A stretch of 56,581 nucleotides of DNA, taken from positions 1 through 56,581 of the forward strand of contig JAEUNY010000112.1 of the NCBI GenBank assembly GCA_016791005.1, written 5' to 3'. Origin of the DNA: Zoogloeaceae bacterium. GTDB lineage: Bacteria > Pseudomonadota > Gammaproteobacteria > Burkholderiales > Rhodocyclaceae. The notes below the pieces were generated by a model that was not told the origin of the DNA, did not search any database, and worked only from the letters and a program-made list of their open reading frames with translations. This document shows, piece by piece, positions 43,564 through 52,864 of the stretch. The translations under genes and the position numbers were made by a program. Each line of letters begins with the position of its first letter. Within the stretch, counting starts at the first letter, position 1.

Positions 43564-43914
43564 CTAGAAGCTGCCGCAACCGTGGCGGGCAGCGCCGCAA
43601 TGGTCAAAATCACCCAGCGGACGGTTGAACGTGTATTCCAGGGGTTTGCCAAGCAGTTCCCGCGCCGCCTCGTCGGTGCTCTGAGTCGTCAGCGTGAAAG
43701 GGAGAGTCACGATGAAGAGAGCCGCCCCCAACACGGAACCCACCACACTGATCGGACGCACGATCAAGATGTCCGCCATCATGTCCGTGGCGTCGGCATT
43801 GCCCCGGGGATATGCGGTCATATCGCCCTCCTGAGCCATCGCCGGGGCGGTCCCCGCCAGCAGCACCACGCAGCACATTCCCGCCACGGCACGCCTGAAT
43901 CGCAGAATCGTCAT
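43564..43914 (-). CDS. Small exported / membrane protein of unknown function
   Basis: A 116-residue protein with a signal peptide (MTILRFRRAVAGMCCVVLLA, cleavage after AMA) and a later hydrophobic segment (VVGSVLGAALFIVTLPFTL). Its C-terminus has two cysteines in DHCGAARHGCGSF, possibly a disulfide or metal site. GGGAG precedes the ATG at 43914. It resembles small envelope proteins of betaproteobacteria that carry a multidrug-like TLPFTL motif, but no function is known to me. Confidence 0.7.
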   Translation of the reverse strand: MTILRFRRAVAGMCCVVLLAGTAPAMAQEGDMTAYPRGNADATDMMADILIVRPISVVGSVLGAALFIVTLPFTLTTQSTDEAARELLGKPLEYTFNRPLGDFDHCGAARHGCGSF

Positions 43915-44076
43915 CGTCGTCTCCCCTCGTTCCTCACCGCGTTTCACAATCATAGCCATCGTCTGTCAAATTCGCCGCCCCACGGAGTGATTTCCTCAAT
44001 GGCGGCAAAGTGCTGACCGCTTTTACGGCCGACGATGGGCGAGACTTGAACGCGGCGATCGGGGACACCACGCCGG

Positions 44077-44277
44077 TCAGGTCCGACGCGAGGCCACCAC
44101 CCAGAGCTGGAAAAAGCAACCGACCAGGATCGCGGCCATGCCGGCCTGCAGAACGACGCCGGCCCCAAAGGAGCCGATGTGGTAACGCCCGGTGAGCCGC
44201 AGAATGATCGCGACCCCACTCAGCACCAACCCAGCCAGACCGGCGAGTCGCCCGAGCCCCAGCAAAAGACCATCCAT
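44077..44277 (-). CDS. Small two-span membrane protein
   Basis: A 66-residue protein with two hydrophobic segments (LAGLAGLVLSGVAIILRL and GVVLQAGMAAILVGCFFQL) joined by a short GRYHIGSFG loop. AGGAGG precedes the ATG at 44277. No family recognised. Confidence 0.65.
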   Translation of the reverse strand: MDGLLLGLGRLAGLAGLVLSGVAIILRLTGRYHIGSFGAGVVLQAGMAAILVGCFFQLWVVASRRT

Positions 44278-44386
44278 TCCGCATCCTCCTGACCCGCCGG
44301 TCCCCCACACGGACCGGACCCGCGTCCATGATACCGCGCGTCAGGGCTGTCCGCGGGCCCAGAGGCCCCCGGACACTCGGAAGTGA

Positions 44387-45520
44387 TTACAGGCTCAACT
44401 GATCGCGGATCTTGTCCAGCAACTTGGCGCCGACGCCCTTGGCCCGCAGCAGGTCTTCGAGGGAAGCATAGGGGCGGGAGGCGACGATGGCGCTGGCCAC
44501 GGCCTTGCTCAAGCCCTTGACCGCAATCAAGGCCTCAACGCTGGCCTGATTGATCGAGACCCGACCGGCCTCGGCCTTGGTGGCGCTTTCAGCCACTGGC
44601 TTGGCGGGCGCCGCCGGCTTGGCCGCCTTGGCGACGGGGGCGGGGGCAGCCGGAGCCTTCGCTGCAGATTTGGCTGCAGGCTTGACCGCAGCCTGGGGCG
44701 CTTGGGCGGGCTTGGAATCGGTTTGCGCCGCTGCGGCCGGGGCAGCAGCTTCAACCAGCGCAGGGGCGGCTTCGTTGGCGGGCACGCCGGCGACCGAATA
44801 AAGCTCGGCGAAATTGGTGTAATCCCGGGTCACGAAACCTGCGGAGGTCCATTCCCGCAGCATCAGGGCCAGGCGCCAGGATCCCGCCGGCACGGCAGCG
44901 GCCGGCAGCGTCACCTGAATGGGCCCGACGGATTGCAGGCCTGCCACCGAACCGAGGTCCGCCCCGGCAACCAGGAAGCCCTCGAAAGCGCCACCCTGGT
45001 AAGCGTCGGACAGGGCCCAGAGCTCCAGACGCAGGGAACCGCTGACGTTCAGCGCATCGCGGGGGTTGGTCACGCCACCGGCTTCGAGGGTGACCCCACC
45101 GTTGGCGAAGCAATACCCCACGGTGCCGTCCAGGCGCGGCTGGGAGAAGGATTCCTGGGCGGGAAAGACGGAAAGATCATGGATCTGATCGAACTCGGCG
45201 GCGCCACGGCGCGCGAGGGCCAGCACCATCGTGTGAGCCGTCTTGCCAGCCGGCGGCAGGGCAGCCGCCCAGCCCTCGACGTCGGTGGTCCCGGCGAGCG
45301 CGCCGACAGCCACCTCGGCGACCTTGACGCCGGCCTGGCCGTTTGAGCCATCACACGCCCACAGCTGCAGGGCCCAATCGGAGCCGCCAAGGCCGCCACT
45401 CTCGGCATCGATCGTAGCATTAAGGTGGGCTTGGTCGCCTTCCAGGCGATAGCCTTGGGAGCCGGCGAAGCGGGCTGCGGGATGACGGACGACGAGGGAC
45501 TGAAGGGCAGTAGCGATCAT
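44387..45520 (-). CDS. Helix-hairpin-helix domain protein with unknown N-terminal domains
   Basis: A 377-residue protein without signal peptide. The first 250 residues form two beta-rich segments with repeated ATID/LQLWACDG and LRLELWALSD motifs, probably tandem sandwich-like domains. An Ala/Lys/Pro-rich linker (about 265-320) follows. The last 60 residues (VSINQASVEALIAVKGLSKA and YASLEDLLRAKGVGAKLLDKI) form the ComEA-type double helix-hairpin-helix that binds DNA non-specifically. The mix of domains is unusual; whether it acts on DNA or only uses the fold for protein contact is unknown. Confidence 0.75.
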   Translation of the reverse strand: MIATALQSLVVRHPAARFAGSQGYRLEGDQAHLNATIDAESGGLGGSDWALQLWACDGSNGQAGVKVAEVAVGALAGTTDVEGWAAALPPAGKTAHTMVLALARRGAAEFDQIHDLSVFPAQESFSQPRLDGTVGYCFANGGVTLEAGGVTNPRDALNVSGSLRLELWALSDAYQGGAFEGFLVAGADLGSVAGLQSVGPIQVTLPAAAVPAGSWRLALMLREWTSAGFVTRDYTNFAELYSVAGVPANEAAPALVEAAAPAAAAQTDSKPAQAPQAAVKPAAKSAAKAPAAPAPVAKAAKPAAPAKPVAESATKAEAGRVSINQASVEALIAVKGLSKAVASAIVASRPYASLEDLLRAKGVGAKLLDKIRDQLSL

Positions 45521-45588
45521 GGCAACGGAATGGGGCTGGTAAAAAACGAGCGCGGATTATAGTTCGAGGACTTTTCAAGAGGTAAATC

Positions 45589-45609
45589 TTTCCCCCCAGG
45601 GGGGAAAGT
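45589..45609. repeat. Hairpin between the RND pump gene and the HhH gene
   Basis: CTTTCCCCCC and GGGGGGAAAG are perfect complements around a single A, so the effective stem is about 8 bp with a small loop. There is no T-run, so termination after the pump gene is only possible. Confidence 0.35.
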
Positions 45610-45678
45610 GGCTCCCAGAACCCCTTTTTGCGCACCAAATCGGGGATTTTGTTGCAAAGGCGACAGCCTCTACCGACG

Positions 45679-48600
45679 TCAGGGCCGGGCCAAGCGACGC
45701 CAGAATGGCACCCCGCTCCGCCGCTGCCCCCCCTTTGCCATCGCCAGGCGATAGACCAGTGGGATGGCAAAGAGGGTGAGGATCGTCGAAAAGCCCAGAC
45801 CCCACACGATGGTCGCCGCCACCGGACCCCACATCAGGGATTTGCCCCCCAATCCAATGGCCAGGGACATCAGGCCGCCCACCGTCGTCGTGGTCGTGAT
45901 GAGAATGGGCACCACGCGCCGGCGCGCCGCGTAGATGGCAGCGTGGAGGACGCTCATGCCCGCCAGACGGCGCTCATTGGCGGCATCAATCAGCACGATG
46001 GCGGAGTTCACCGCAATTCCGGTAAGGGCAATCACGCCGTAGAGCGTATAAAGCGAGAGCGGGTTGCCGGAAACGATGAGGCCCAGCACCACCCCGGTGA
46101 ACGCCAAGGGCACGGTGAGGAGGATGATGAAGGGCTGAAAGTAGCTGCGGAACTGGGTGGCCAGAATCAGGTAGATCAAGCCCACGCCAAGCCCGAACAG
46201 CATGATCATCGCATCCAGACTTTCCTGGATGTCATCCAGTTCGCCAGAGAAATCCAGTTGCGTGGCGGGAAAGCGGACCCGCAACTCCGCCCAGGCCGCC
46301 TTGAGGCGATTGTTGGCCTCCAGGGTGTCGATCTGAGTCTTGTCGAGATCGGCCTCCACCGTGATGGCGCGAACGAGCTGGTAGTGGCGAATGTAGCCCT
46401 TGGCTTGCCGGGTCTCGGCATCGACCAGACTGCCCAGGGTGGCGCTGCGGCCATCGCCAAGCAGCACTGGCCGCTGGAGCAATTCGGCGATGTCCACCAT
46501 GGGCTCGGCGCGGGACCGCACCACCACCTCGACCTTCTCGCCGTCGTCCCGGGTGCTGGCGACCGTCTCGCCCTCGCCGTAAAGGCGCAGAAGGCGGGCG
46601 ACCTCAGCGGGGCCGACCCCCGCCCGAGCCATCTTTTCCCGGTTGAGTAGCAAGCGCAGCTCGGCCCGCCCCGGCACGTCATCATCCACCACATCACGAG
46701 TCCCCGGGATCGCCCCGATGGCCGACTTCAGGGCATCGGCGGCCGCCCGCAGCTCCAGGTAATCGTCGCTCTTGATCTTCACGCTGATCGGCCGGGCCGT
46801 GGGAGGCCCGCCCTTGAGTTCGGTGAAGGACAAGGTCGCGGGGCCGGACAAGGCCATCACTGGCTCCCGCAGGGATTCGATGATCTCCCCCGCCCCCCGC
46901 AGCACCCCCCGCTGGGGCTGAAGGGACACCACCACCTGGGCGTACTGATCGCCGTAAAGCGGCTCGGTATCGGTGAATTTCAACCCGGCATAAGCCGTCA
47001 CGGAGCGCACTTCCACCGGGTCGAGTCGCGCCTGCACCTCCTTGGCGACCCGGGCCGCCTGCTCGAGGGAGCGCTCCAGCGTGATACCCGGCGGCATATC
47101 CACGTTTACGTAAAAAATCCGCATCGAATCGAAGGCGAAGAACTGCACCTTCACCAACCCGCCGGCCGCCGCCGCGACGGCCGCCACCATCAGCACGACC
47201 ATGCCCCCCAGCATCAGTTTGGGCCGCCCCATGGAGCGGATGAGGAGCCGGGCGTACTTGACCCGCAGCCAATGGGTGAAGCGCTCCCGCCAGCGCTGGG
47301 TGCGGGTCGGCCGCGCGGTGAGGTCCGGCCGGATGGCCAGCACGTGGGCGGGGAGCATCCAGAACGCTTCCAGCAGACTTACGAGCAAGCCGGAGGTGAC
47401 CACGAAGGGGACAAGAAACATGAACTTGCCGAGGATCCCCGGCAACAGCATCAGGGGCAGGAAGGCCGCCACCGTCGTCGCCACCGAACTAACTACCGGC
47501 CAGGCCACCTCGCCCACGCCGCGGGTCACCGCATCGACGGTCGACTCGCCCCGCGCAAGGCGGTAATAGATGGCCTCGACCACCACCACGGCGTCGTCCA
47601 CCAGCATCCCGAGGGCGATCACTACCCCCAGGAGCACGGTGAGGTTCAGGGTCGATCCCACCGCGGCGACCAGGAGAAACGTCCCCGCCAGCGCGAAGGG
47701 CACCCCCAGGCCAACGAGGAGGGACAGCCGCGAGCCGAGGAACACCCAACACAGCACGAACACCATGATCAGGCCTAGCAGGGCATTGGACTCCATCACC
47801 CCGATGGCGTGGCGGGTCATGTTGGTCTGGTCGTCAAGGAGCACCAGTTTGAGCCCCTGTTGCGCGAGGAGCGGGTTGCGCTCGGCAATTAGCGCACTGA
47901 GGCGTTCGACCAGCTCCAGCGTGTTGACTCGCGCCTGCTTGGTCACCGACAACATCACCGCCGGCTGACCGTTGTAGCTCACCATCTGGCTCGTGCGCTC
48001 GTGGGAACGCGTCACCGACGCCACCTCGTCGAGGGCGACGCGGCCGGTGGACGTCACCAGGGCCGCCTGGGCCAGCACCTGGGGATCGGGGGTCTTACCC
48101 TCCAGGCGCACCAACCACTCCTGGTCCTGGACCCGGACCCGCCCGGCGAGGCTGTTGCGAAACCATGCCGTCACGCCATCCGCCAGTTGCCCGGGGCTCA
48201 ACCCCCGGGCCGCGAGCCGGGCGGCATCGAAATCGACATGCAACTCCGCCTCGTCGTAGCCGGCGGCGATCACCTGATCCACGCCCTTCAGGCGCTCCAG
48301 GTCCTTCTTCAGGGCGAAGGAGGCCTTGCGCAGGGTTTCCCCACCCCCGGCGCCCACCAGGGCCAGGATGGCGGTGGGAAATCCGTTGGAGGTGGTGATC
48401 TCCAGCACCTGGGGGTCGGTGGCCTCCAGGGGCAGCTCGGCCGACGCTTTGTTCTGAATCTCCCGCCGCAAGTCGTTGATGCGCTTGTCGAACTCCCGCT
48501 CCGACAGTTCGTTGAAGCGCACCAGGATCGAGGACGTCGTTTCCCGGCTGGACGAGGACACATAGCGGATGTCCTTGACCTGCTTGATGGCGTCCTCCAG

Positions 48601-48798
48601 GGGGCCGGTGATCTCCCGCTCGACGTCCTCCGCCGAAGCCCCGGGCAGGTTGGTGATGACGCTCACCCAGTTGAAATTGATCTCTGGATCCTGGGCCCTT
48701 GGCAGGGTCAGGTAGGTGGCCAAGCCCCCCAGCAAGACCAGGGCAAAAGCGATGTTGGCCAGGGGGTGATTGTCGATGAGCCGGCGGTACAAGCTCAT
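45679..48798 (-). CDS. RND-family efflux permease (HAE1/AcrB type)
   Basis: A 1039-residue inner-membrane pump subunit driven by proton flow. It has the RND layout: one N-terminal span (IAFALVLLGGLATYLTLP), a large periplasmic loop, a block of spans with GVVIALGMLVDDAVVVVEAI holding the paired aspartates of the proton relay, a second loop and a final block with GIAVNSAIVLIDAANE. It lacks the extra features of heavy-metal CusA pumps. The ATG overlaps the adaptor stop (ATGA). No outer-membrane channel gene is next to it. Substrate unknown. Confidence 0.93.
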   Translation of the reverse strand: MSLYRRLIDNHPLANIAFALVLLGGLATYLTLPRAQDPEINFNWVSVITNLPGASAEDVEREITGPLEDAIKQVKDIRYVSSSSRETTSSILVRFNELSEREFDKRINDLRREIQNKASAELPLEATDPQVLEITTSNGFPTAILALVGAGGGETLRKASFALKKDLERLKGVDQVIAAGYDEAELHVDFDAARLAARGLSPGQLADGVTAWFRNSLAGRVRVQDQEWLVRLEGKTPDPQVLAQAALVTSTGRVALDEVASVTRSHERTSQMVSYNGQPAVMLSVTKQARVNTLELVERLSALIAERNPLLAQQGLKLVLLDDQTNMTRHAIGVMESNALLGLIMVFVLCWVFLGSRLSLLVGLGVPFALAGTFLLVAAVGSTLNLTVLLGVVIALGMLVDDAVVVVEAIYYRLARGESTVDAVTRGVGEVAWPVVSSVATTVAAFLPLMLLPGILGKFMFLVPFVVTSGLLVSLLEAFWMLPAHVLAIRPDLTARPTRTQRWRERFTHWLRVKYARLLIRSMGRPKLMLGGMVVLMVAAVAAAAGGLVKVQFFAFDSMRIFYVNVDMPPGITLERSLEQAARVAKEVQARLDPVEVRSVTAYAGLKFTDTEPLYGDQYAQVVVSLQPQRGVLRGAGEIIESLREPVMALSGPATLSFTELKGGPPTARPISVKIKSDDYLELRAAADALKSAIGAIPGTRDVVDDDVPGRAELRLLLNREKMARAGVGPAEVARLLRLYGEGETVASTRDDGEKVEVVVRSRAEPMVDIAELLQRPVLLGDGRSATLGSLVDAETRQAKGYIRHYQLVRAITVEADLDKTQIDTLEANNRLKAAWAELRVRFPATQLDFSGELDDIQESLDAMIMLFGLGVGLIYLILATQFRSYFQPFIILLTVPLAFTGVVLGLIVSGNPLSLYTLYGVIALTGIAVNSAIVLIDAANERRLAGMSVLHAAIYAARRRVVPILITTTTTVGGLMSLAIGLGGKSLMWGPVAATIVWGLGFSTILTLFAIPLVYRLAMAKGGQRRSGVPFWRRLARP

Positions 48799-49832
48799 TG
48801 CGGCGCCTCTCCCGCAGCCAGCCCGAGGGCCTGGCGCCCGCCATCCACCACCCGTGTATCAGGACTCCAATCCACCCGTGCTGGGCGGCCGGTCTGGGCC
48901 CCGGGCAGGGCCACGAACACCGGCTGCCCCCCCCGCTCGACATACGTCCCCAGCTTGCCGCTGCGCTGCTGGATGTGGCTCGCGGGCAGCCAGGGTGTCG
49001 GACTGCGCCAACGCACCTCCCCCGCCAGGCCGGGGGGCAAGGGGCCGTCCGCGACGAAGACGACCTCCTGGGCCTGACTTCCCCGGTCCACCAAGGGCGA
49101 GACCCGCCTGACCGCCACCGCCACCGCCTGCTCGCCCACCACCAGTTGCGGCTGGGCGGCGCGCAAGGCCGGCACCTGCTCCACCGGCACCAGGGCCCGC
49201 AGCTCCGGGTCCCCCAGGGCGGTGAGGGTCACCAGCGGCGTTCCCGGCGCGGCCAAATCCCCCACGCTGGCGTTGCGCTCCTTCACCACCCCGGCAAAGG
49301 GCGCCCGCACCGCCGTGCGGGTGAGGGCCAGACGGGCCGCCGCCAGGGATTCCCGGGCCGCCTGGGCTTCGCTGCGCAGCACTGCCAGCTCGGTCTGCCG
49401 GATGCGCAGCCCCTCAGGGCTCACGAAGCCCCGCGCCGCCAGCGCCTCGCTCTGGGCCAACTGGCTTTCCGCCAGGCGAATCCGATTCGCCACCAGACCC
49501 ACCTGGGCCTCGGCGCGGGCTACGTCAATGCGGTAGCCGCTCGCATCGAGTTCCACGACGCTGGCGCCCTGGGCCACCGCCTCACCCACCCGGGCCGGCA
49601 GCCGCAGCACCCGGCCGCTGACCTCCGCAGCTAGGCGGGCCTCCTCCGCAGGAATCACCCGGGCCTGGACGCGGAACTCGGGGAACACTGCGATCTCGGC
49701 GAGGGGCCGGGAAGTCCATTCCGCCGCCCCAGCCGGCCGGCCTGCTCCCAGCACCACGATCAGCGCGATCGCCCCCATGAAATAAGCCAGAAGGCCGCGG
49801 GGCGGATTGGAAGAGTGGCATCGAACGAACAT
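48795..49832 (-). CDS. RND efflux periplasmic adaptor subunit
   Basis: A 345-residue membrane-fusion protein linking the pump to an outer-membrane channel. An N-terminal hydrophobic anchor (LLAYFMGAIALIVVLGAG) leads to a split lipoyl domain (LAAEVSGRVLRLPARVGEAV and TRTAVRAPFAGVVKERNASVG) with a helical hairpin between, then beta-barrel regions (DPELRALVPVEQ). GGGGAG precedes the ATG at 49832; a longer start at 49889 is less likely. First gene of the pump pair. Confidence 0.9.
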   Translation of the reverse strand: MFVRCHSSNPPRGLLAYFMGAIALIVVLGAGRPAGAAEWTSRPLAEIAVFPEFRVQARVIPAEEARLAAEVSGRVLRLPARVGEAVAQGASVVELDASGYRIDVARAEAQVGLVANRIRLAESQLAQSEALAARGFVSPEGLRIRQTELAVLRSEAQAARESLAAARLALTRTAVRAPFAGVVKERNASVGDLAAPGTPLVTLTALGDPELRALVPVEQVPALRAAQPQLVVGEQAVAVAVRRVSPLVDRGSQAQEVVFVADGPLPPGLAGEVRWRSPTPWLPASHIQQRSGKLGTYVERGGQPVFVALPGAQTGRPARVDWSPDTRVVDGGRQALGLAAGEAPQ

Positions 49833-49985
49833 CGGGGCTCCCCGTAAAGCGGCGGCAGGGGCATGGCCTACCCCGCCGGCATGGATCATGCCCCGAATTA
49901 TACGGCCCGCCCCGCGCCACCCAGCCCCCCTGGCTCCGGGGCTTCGGGGGGTCTGCTAGAATCCGCGTGTTGATTGGAGAATCCC

Positions 49986-50315
49986 ATGCGCCGTTTCGCC
50001 CTCCTCGCCTGCCTCGCCATCGCTCTGCCGGTGTTGGCGCAGCAGCCCCCCAAGCTGGATCCGGTTCCCGAACCGCCGCCCCCGCCGCCCGGGATGCAGG
50101 ATGACGTCGACGAACCCCAGGTCACCATCACCCGCCGGGGTGAGGACCGGGTCGAGGAATACCGTATCCGCGGCAAACTTTATATGGTGAAGGTCACCCC
50201 GCCCCACGGCGTGCCCTACTACCTCGTCGATCAGGCCGGCGAGGGCCAGTTCGTCCGTCAGGACGGACCGGGCAACCCCATGTCGGTCCCGATGTGGGTG
50301 ATCAAGAGCTGGTAA
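49986..50315 (+). CDS. DUF2782 family exported protein
   Basis: A 109-residue protein with a signal peptide (MRRFALLACLAIALPVLA), a Pro-rich stretch (PVPEPPPPPPG) and the DUF2782 core (VTITRRGEDRVEEYRIRGKL and YMVKVTPPHGVPYYLVD). GGAG precedes the ATG at 49986. The family is unstudied and commonly sits before thrB in betaproteobacteria, as here. Expected in the periplasm. Confidence 0.88.
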   Translation: MRRFALLACLAIALPVLAQQPPKLDPVPEPPPPPPGMQDDVDEPQVTITRRGEDRVEEYRIRGKLYMVKVTPPHGVPYYLVDQAGEGQFVRQDGPGNPMSVPMWVIKSW

Positions 50316-50379
50316 TCGCCACCTTTTCCCTTTCCGTTCCCGGGCGCGGGGGATCACCCTCGCTTCCGGGCGTTTGAAC

Positions 50380-51327
50380 ATGTCGGTCTTCACCCCCGTC
50401 ACCCTCGAAATGCTCGGCCCCTGGCTCTCCCGCTACGCGGTCGGGCGGGCAGTCACCCTGGAGGGAATCGAGGCCGGGGTCCAGAACAGCAATTTCTTCC
50501 TCACCACCACGCTGGCGCGTTACGTCCTGACGCTGTTCGAGACCCTGCCGCGCGCCGCCCTGCCCTTCTACCTGCACCTCATGGCGCATCTGGCGCGCCA
50601 TGGCCTGCCAGTGCCGGCCCCCATCGCCGATCGCGACAACGAATACCTCGGCACCCTGGCTGACCGGCCAGCGGTGCTGGTGATGCGGCTCAGCGGCCGT
50701 TCGGACATGGCTCCGGACACCCAACGCTGCGCCCGCATCGGGGCGATGCTGGCGGGGCTTCACCTCGCCGGCCTGTCCTACGGTCGTCGCCAGGCCCACC
50801 CGCGGGGCGCCACCTGGCGGCGTGAAACTGCCGAGGCGGTGGCGCCCTTTCTGCCCGCCGCGGAGCGCACCCTCCTGGTCGCCGAAATGGCGTTCCAGCA
50901 CGGGCTGGACCTGGAGGCCCTGCCCCAGGGCATCATCCACGCCGATCTTTTCCGCGATAACGTCCTGTGGGATGGCGACCATATCGGTGGAATCATCGAC
51001 TTCTACTTCGCCGGCCTCGACGCCCTGCTCTTCGATGTGGCGGTCACGGTCAATGACTGGTGCACGACGCCTGAGGGCGGCCTCGACCCGGCGCGCACGG
51101 CGGCGCTCCTCGCCGCCTACCATGCCGAGCGCCCCTTCGCCCCGGTGGAGCGGGCCGCCTGGCCTGCCATCCTGCGGGCGGCGGCCCTCCGCTTCTGGCT
51201 CTCCCGCGCAGCGGACTTCCACCTTCCCCGGCCGGGCGAGATGGTCCTGGTCAAGGACCCGGGGGAGTACCGGCATCTTCTCGAACGGCGCATCGCCGAT
51301 GCCGACCGCCTGCCCGCCCTGCCCTGA
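50380..51327 (+). CDS. thrB: Homoserine kinase (aminoglycoside-phosphotransferase fold)
   Basis: Phosphorylates homoserine in threonine synthesis. The 315 residues belong to the ThrB family with an APH kinase fold, not the GHMP type: GIEAGVQNSNFFLTT near the start, the catalytic loop QGIIHADLFRDNVLW with D and N, and IGGIIDFYFAGLDALLFDVA with the metal-binding aspartate. The ATG at 50380 is used; signals before it are weak. It is followed 7 bases later by a BPSS1780 gene. Confidence 0.93.
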   Translation: MSVFTPVTLEMLGPWLSRYAVGRAVTLEGIEAGVQNSNFFLTTTLARYVLTLFETLPRAALPFYLHLMAHLARHGLPVPAPIADRDNEYLGTLADRPAVLVMRLSGRSDMAPDTQRCARIGAMLAGLHLAGLSYGRRQAHPRGATWRRETAEAVAPFLPAAERTLLVAEMAFQHGLDLEALPQGIIHADLFRDNVLWDGDHIGGIIDFYFAGLDALLFDVAVTVNDWCTTPEGGLDPARTAALLAAYHAERPFAPVERAAWPAILRAAALRFWLSRAADFHLPRPGEMVLVKDPGEYRHLLERRIADADRLPALP

Positions 51328-51334
51328 GCGCGTG

Positions 51335-52093
51335 ATGACCGACGCCGCCCCCCACGATCGCCACCCCCACCCGAGGGACCTGCCCCCGGGCAAAGGCCTG
51401 GAATGGCTGGCCGCCGGCTGGCGCCTGCTGGTCCTTGCCCCCGGGGTGTGGATCGCCCAGGCCCTGCTTTTCATCGTCGTCCTGTTCGCCCTGGGGCTGG
51501 TGCCCTTTCTCGGCTGGGCCGCGGTCCTGGTGGCATTTCCGGTGCTTTCCGCCGGCATGGTGGCGGGCGCGGCGGAGTTGGCGGCCGGGCGCTCGATCCG
51601 CATCGACCATCTCTTCGAAGGCCTGCGCCGGCACCCGGGCAATCTGCTCCTCGTCGGCCTCTTCTACCTGCTGGGCGGCATCCTGGCCGGTCTGATCGCC
51701 GCCGCCATCGGCAGCAGCGCCGCCCTGACCGGCTACATCCTGGGGGCCCTGGCCGGGCTGGGCCTGGCGGTGGGCGGCGTGATGCTGGCCTCGGTCATCT
51801 TCACCGTCCTGTGGCTGGGCCTGATCATGGCGCTGTGGTTCTCCCCCGCCCTGGTCCTTCTCCACGACGTGGCGCCCCTCGAGGCGATGCGGCTCTCGGT
51901 GAGTGCCTGCGTGGGCAACCTGCTGTGCTTCGCCCTGCTCGCCGCCATCCTCTACGTCCTGATCTGGCTGGCGATGCTCCCGGCGGGGCTGGGGACTCTG
52001 ATCCTGATCCCGGTGATGGCCGGCGCCCTCTATGCGTCCTACCGGGACACCTTCGGTGACCTGCCCGTGCCAGCTGCGGGGCCGACGGAGTAG
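51335..52093 (+). CDS. BPSS1780 family membrane protein, copy 1
   Basis: A 252-residue protein with about six hydrophobic segments in a pattern typical of this betaproteobacterial family: GLEWLAAGWRLLVLAPGVW at the start, LIMALWFSPALVLLHDVAPL near the middle and a last span near MLPAGLGTLILIPVMAG. Function unknown; the family often has a Trp- and Pro-rich interhelical loop. The next gene is a divergent copy with the same layout, 3 bases after the stop. Shadow frames upstream read through thrB in another frame. Confidence 0.85.
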   Translation: MTDAAPHDRHPHPRDLPPGKGLEWLAAGWRLLVLAPGVWIAQALLFIVVLFALGLVPFLGWAAVLVAFPVLSAGMVAGAAELAAGRSIRIDHLFEGLRRHPGNLLLVGLFYLLGGILAGLIAAAIGSSAALTGYILGALAGLGLAVGGVMLASVIFTVLWLGLIMALWFSPALVLLHDVAPLEAMRLSVSACVGNLLCFALLAAILYVLIWLAMLPAGLGTLILIPVMAGALYASYRDTFGDLPVPAAGPTE

Positions 52094-52096
52094 CCG

Positions 52097-52864
52097 ATGC
52101 AAACCCGCAGTCTGCCCTTTTCCCGCGGTCACGCTTGGTTGAAGGAGGGCTTCGCCCTGTGGCGGAAGAACCCCGCCCTCCTCACCTTCGTCACCTTTGG
52201 CTATCTCCTGCTGCTCGTCCTGTTGAGCCTCGTTCCCTTTCTGGGCCAGGTCGTGGCCTCGGTGCTCATGCCGGTGCTGTCCCTGGGGATCCTCAATGGC
52301 TGCCGGGCGGTCGATCGCGGGGAGCGGGTCGGGCCGGACATCCTGCTCTCCGGCTTTCGTCAGCACCTGCCCGCCATCCTCGTCATCGGTGGGCTCTACC
52401 TCTGCGCCAGCATGCTCATCCTCGTCGTCACCATGCTCGCCGATGGCGGCACGCTGTTCCATGCCATGACCGGCGTGGCGCCGATCTCGCCCGCCGAGGC
52501 CAAGGCCCCGGGATTCACCCTGGCCCTCGCCATCGGGCTGGCCCTTTCCACGCCGGTGATGATGGCCTATTGGTTCGCCCCGATCCTGGCCGGCTGGCAG
52601 GGGCTGCCCCCCGCCAAGGCGCTGTTCTTCAGTTTTTTTGCCTGCCTGCGCAACTGGAAACCCTTCCTGGGCTTCGCCCTCAGCCTGGCCTTCTTTGGCG
52701 GCCTCCTGCCCGGCGTGGTGGTGGGGATCCTCTCCCTGGTGTCCCCCGTCCTGGGGAGCCTCCTTTCGATTCCCCTCCCCTTCATCCTCCTGCCGGTGGT
52801 CTTTGCCTCGTTCTACGTGAACGCCCGGGATGTCTTCCCCGACCTGGAGCCCGGCCGTGGCTGA
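52097..52864 (+). CDS. BPSS1780 family membrane protein, copy 2
   Basis: A 255-residue inner-membrane protein with the same span layout as the gene before: GHAWLKEGFALWRKNPALLTF, LVLLSLVPFLGQVVASVL, MAYWFAPILAGWQGLPPAKA and FILLPVVFASFYVNARDVF. The two are divergent paralogs, probably partners. GGAG lies before the ATG. Its stop overlaps the nadD start. Confidence 0.85.
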   Translation: MQTRSLPFSRGHAWLKEGFALWRKNPALLTFVTFGYLLLLVLLSLVPFLGQVVASVLMPVLSLGILNGCRAVDRGERVGPDILLSGFRQHLPAILVIGGLYLCASMLILVVTMLADGGTLFHAMTGVAPISPAEAKAPGFTLALAIGLALSTPVMMAYWFAPILAGWQGLPPAKALFFSFFACLRNWKPFLGFALSLAFFGGLLPGVVVGILSLVSPVLGSLLSIPLPFILLPVVFASFYVNARDVFPDLEPGRG

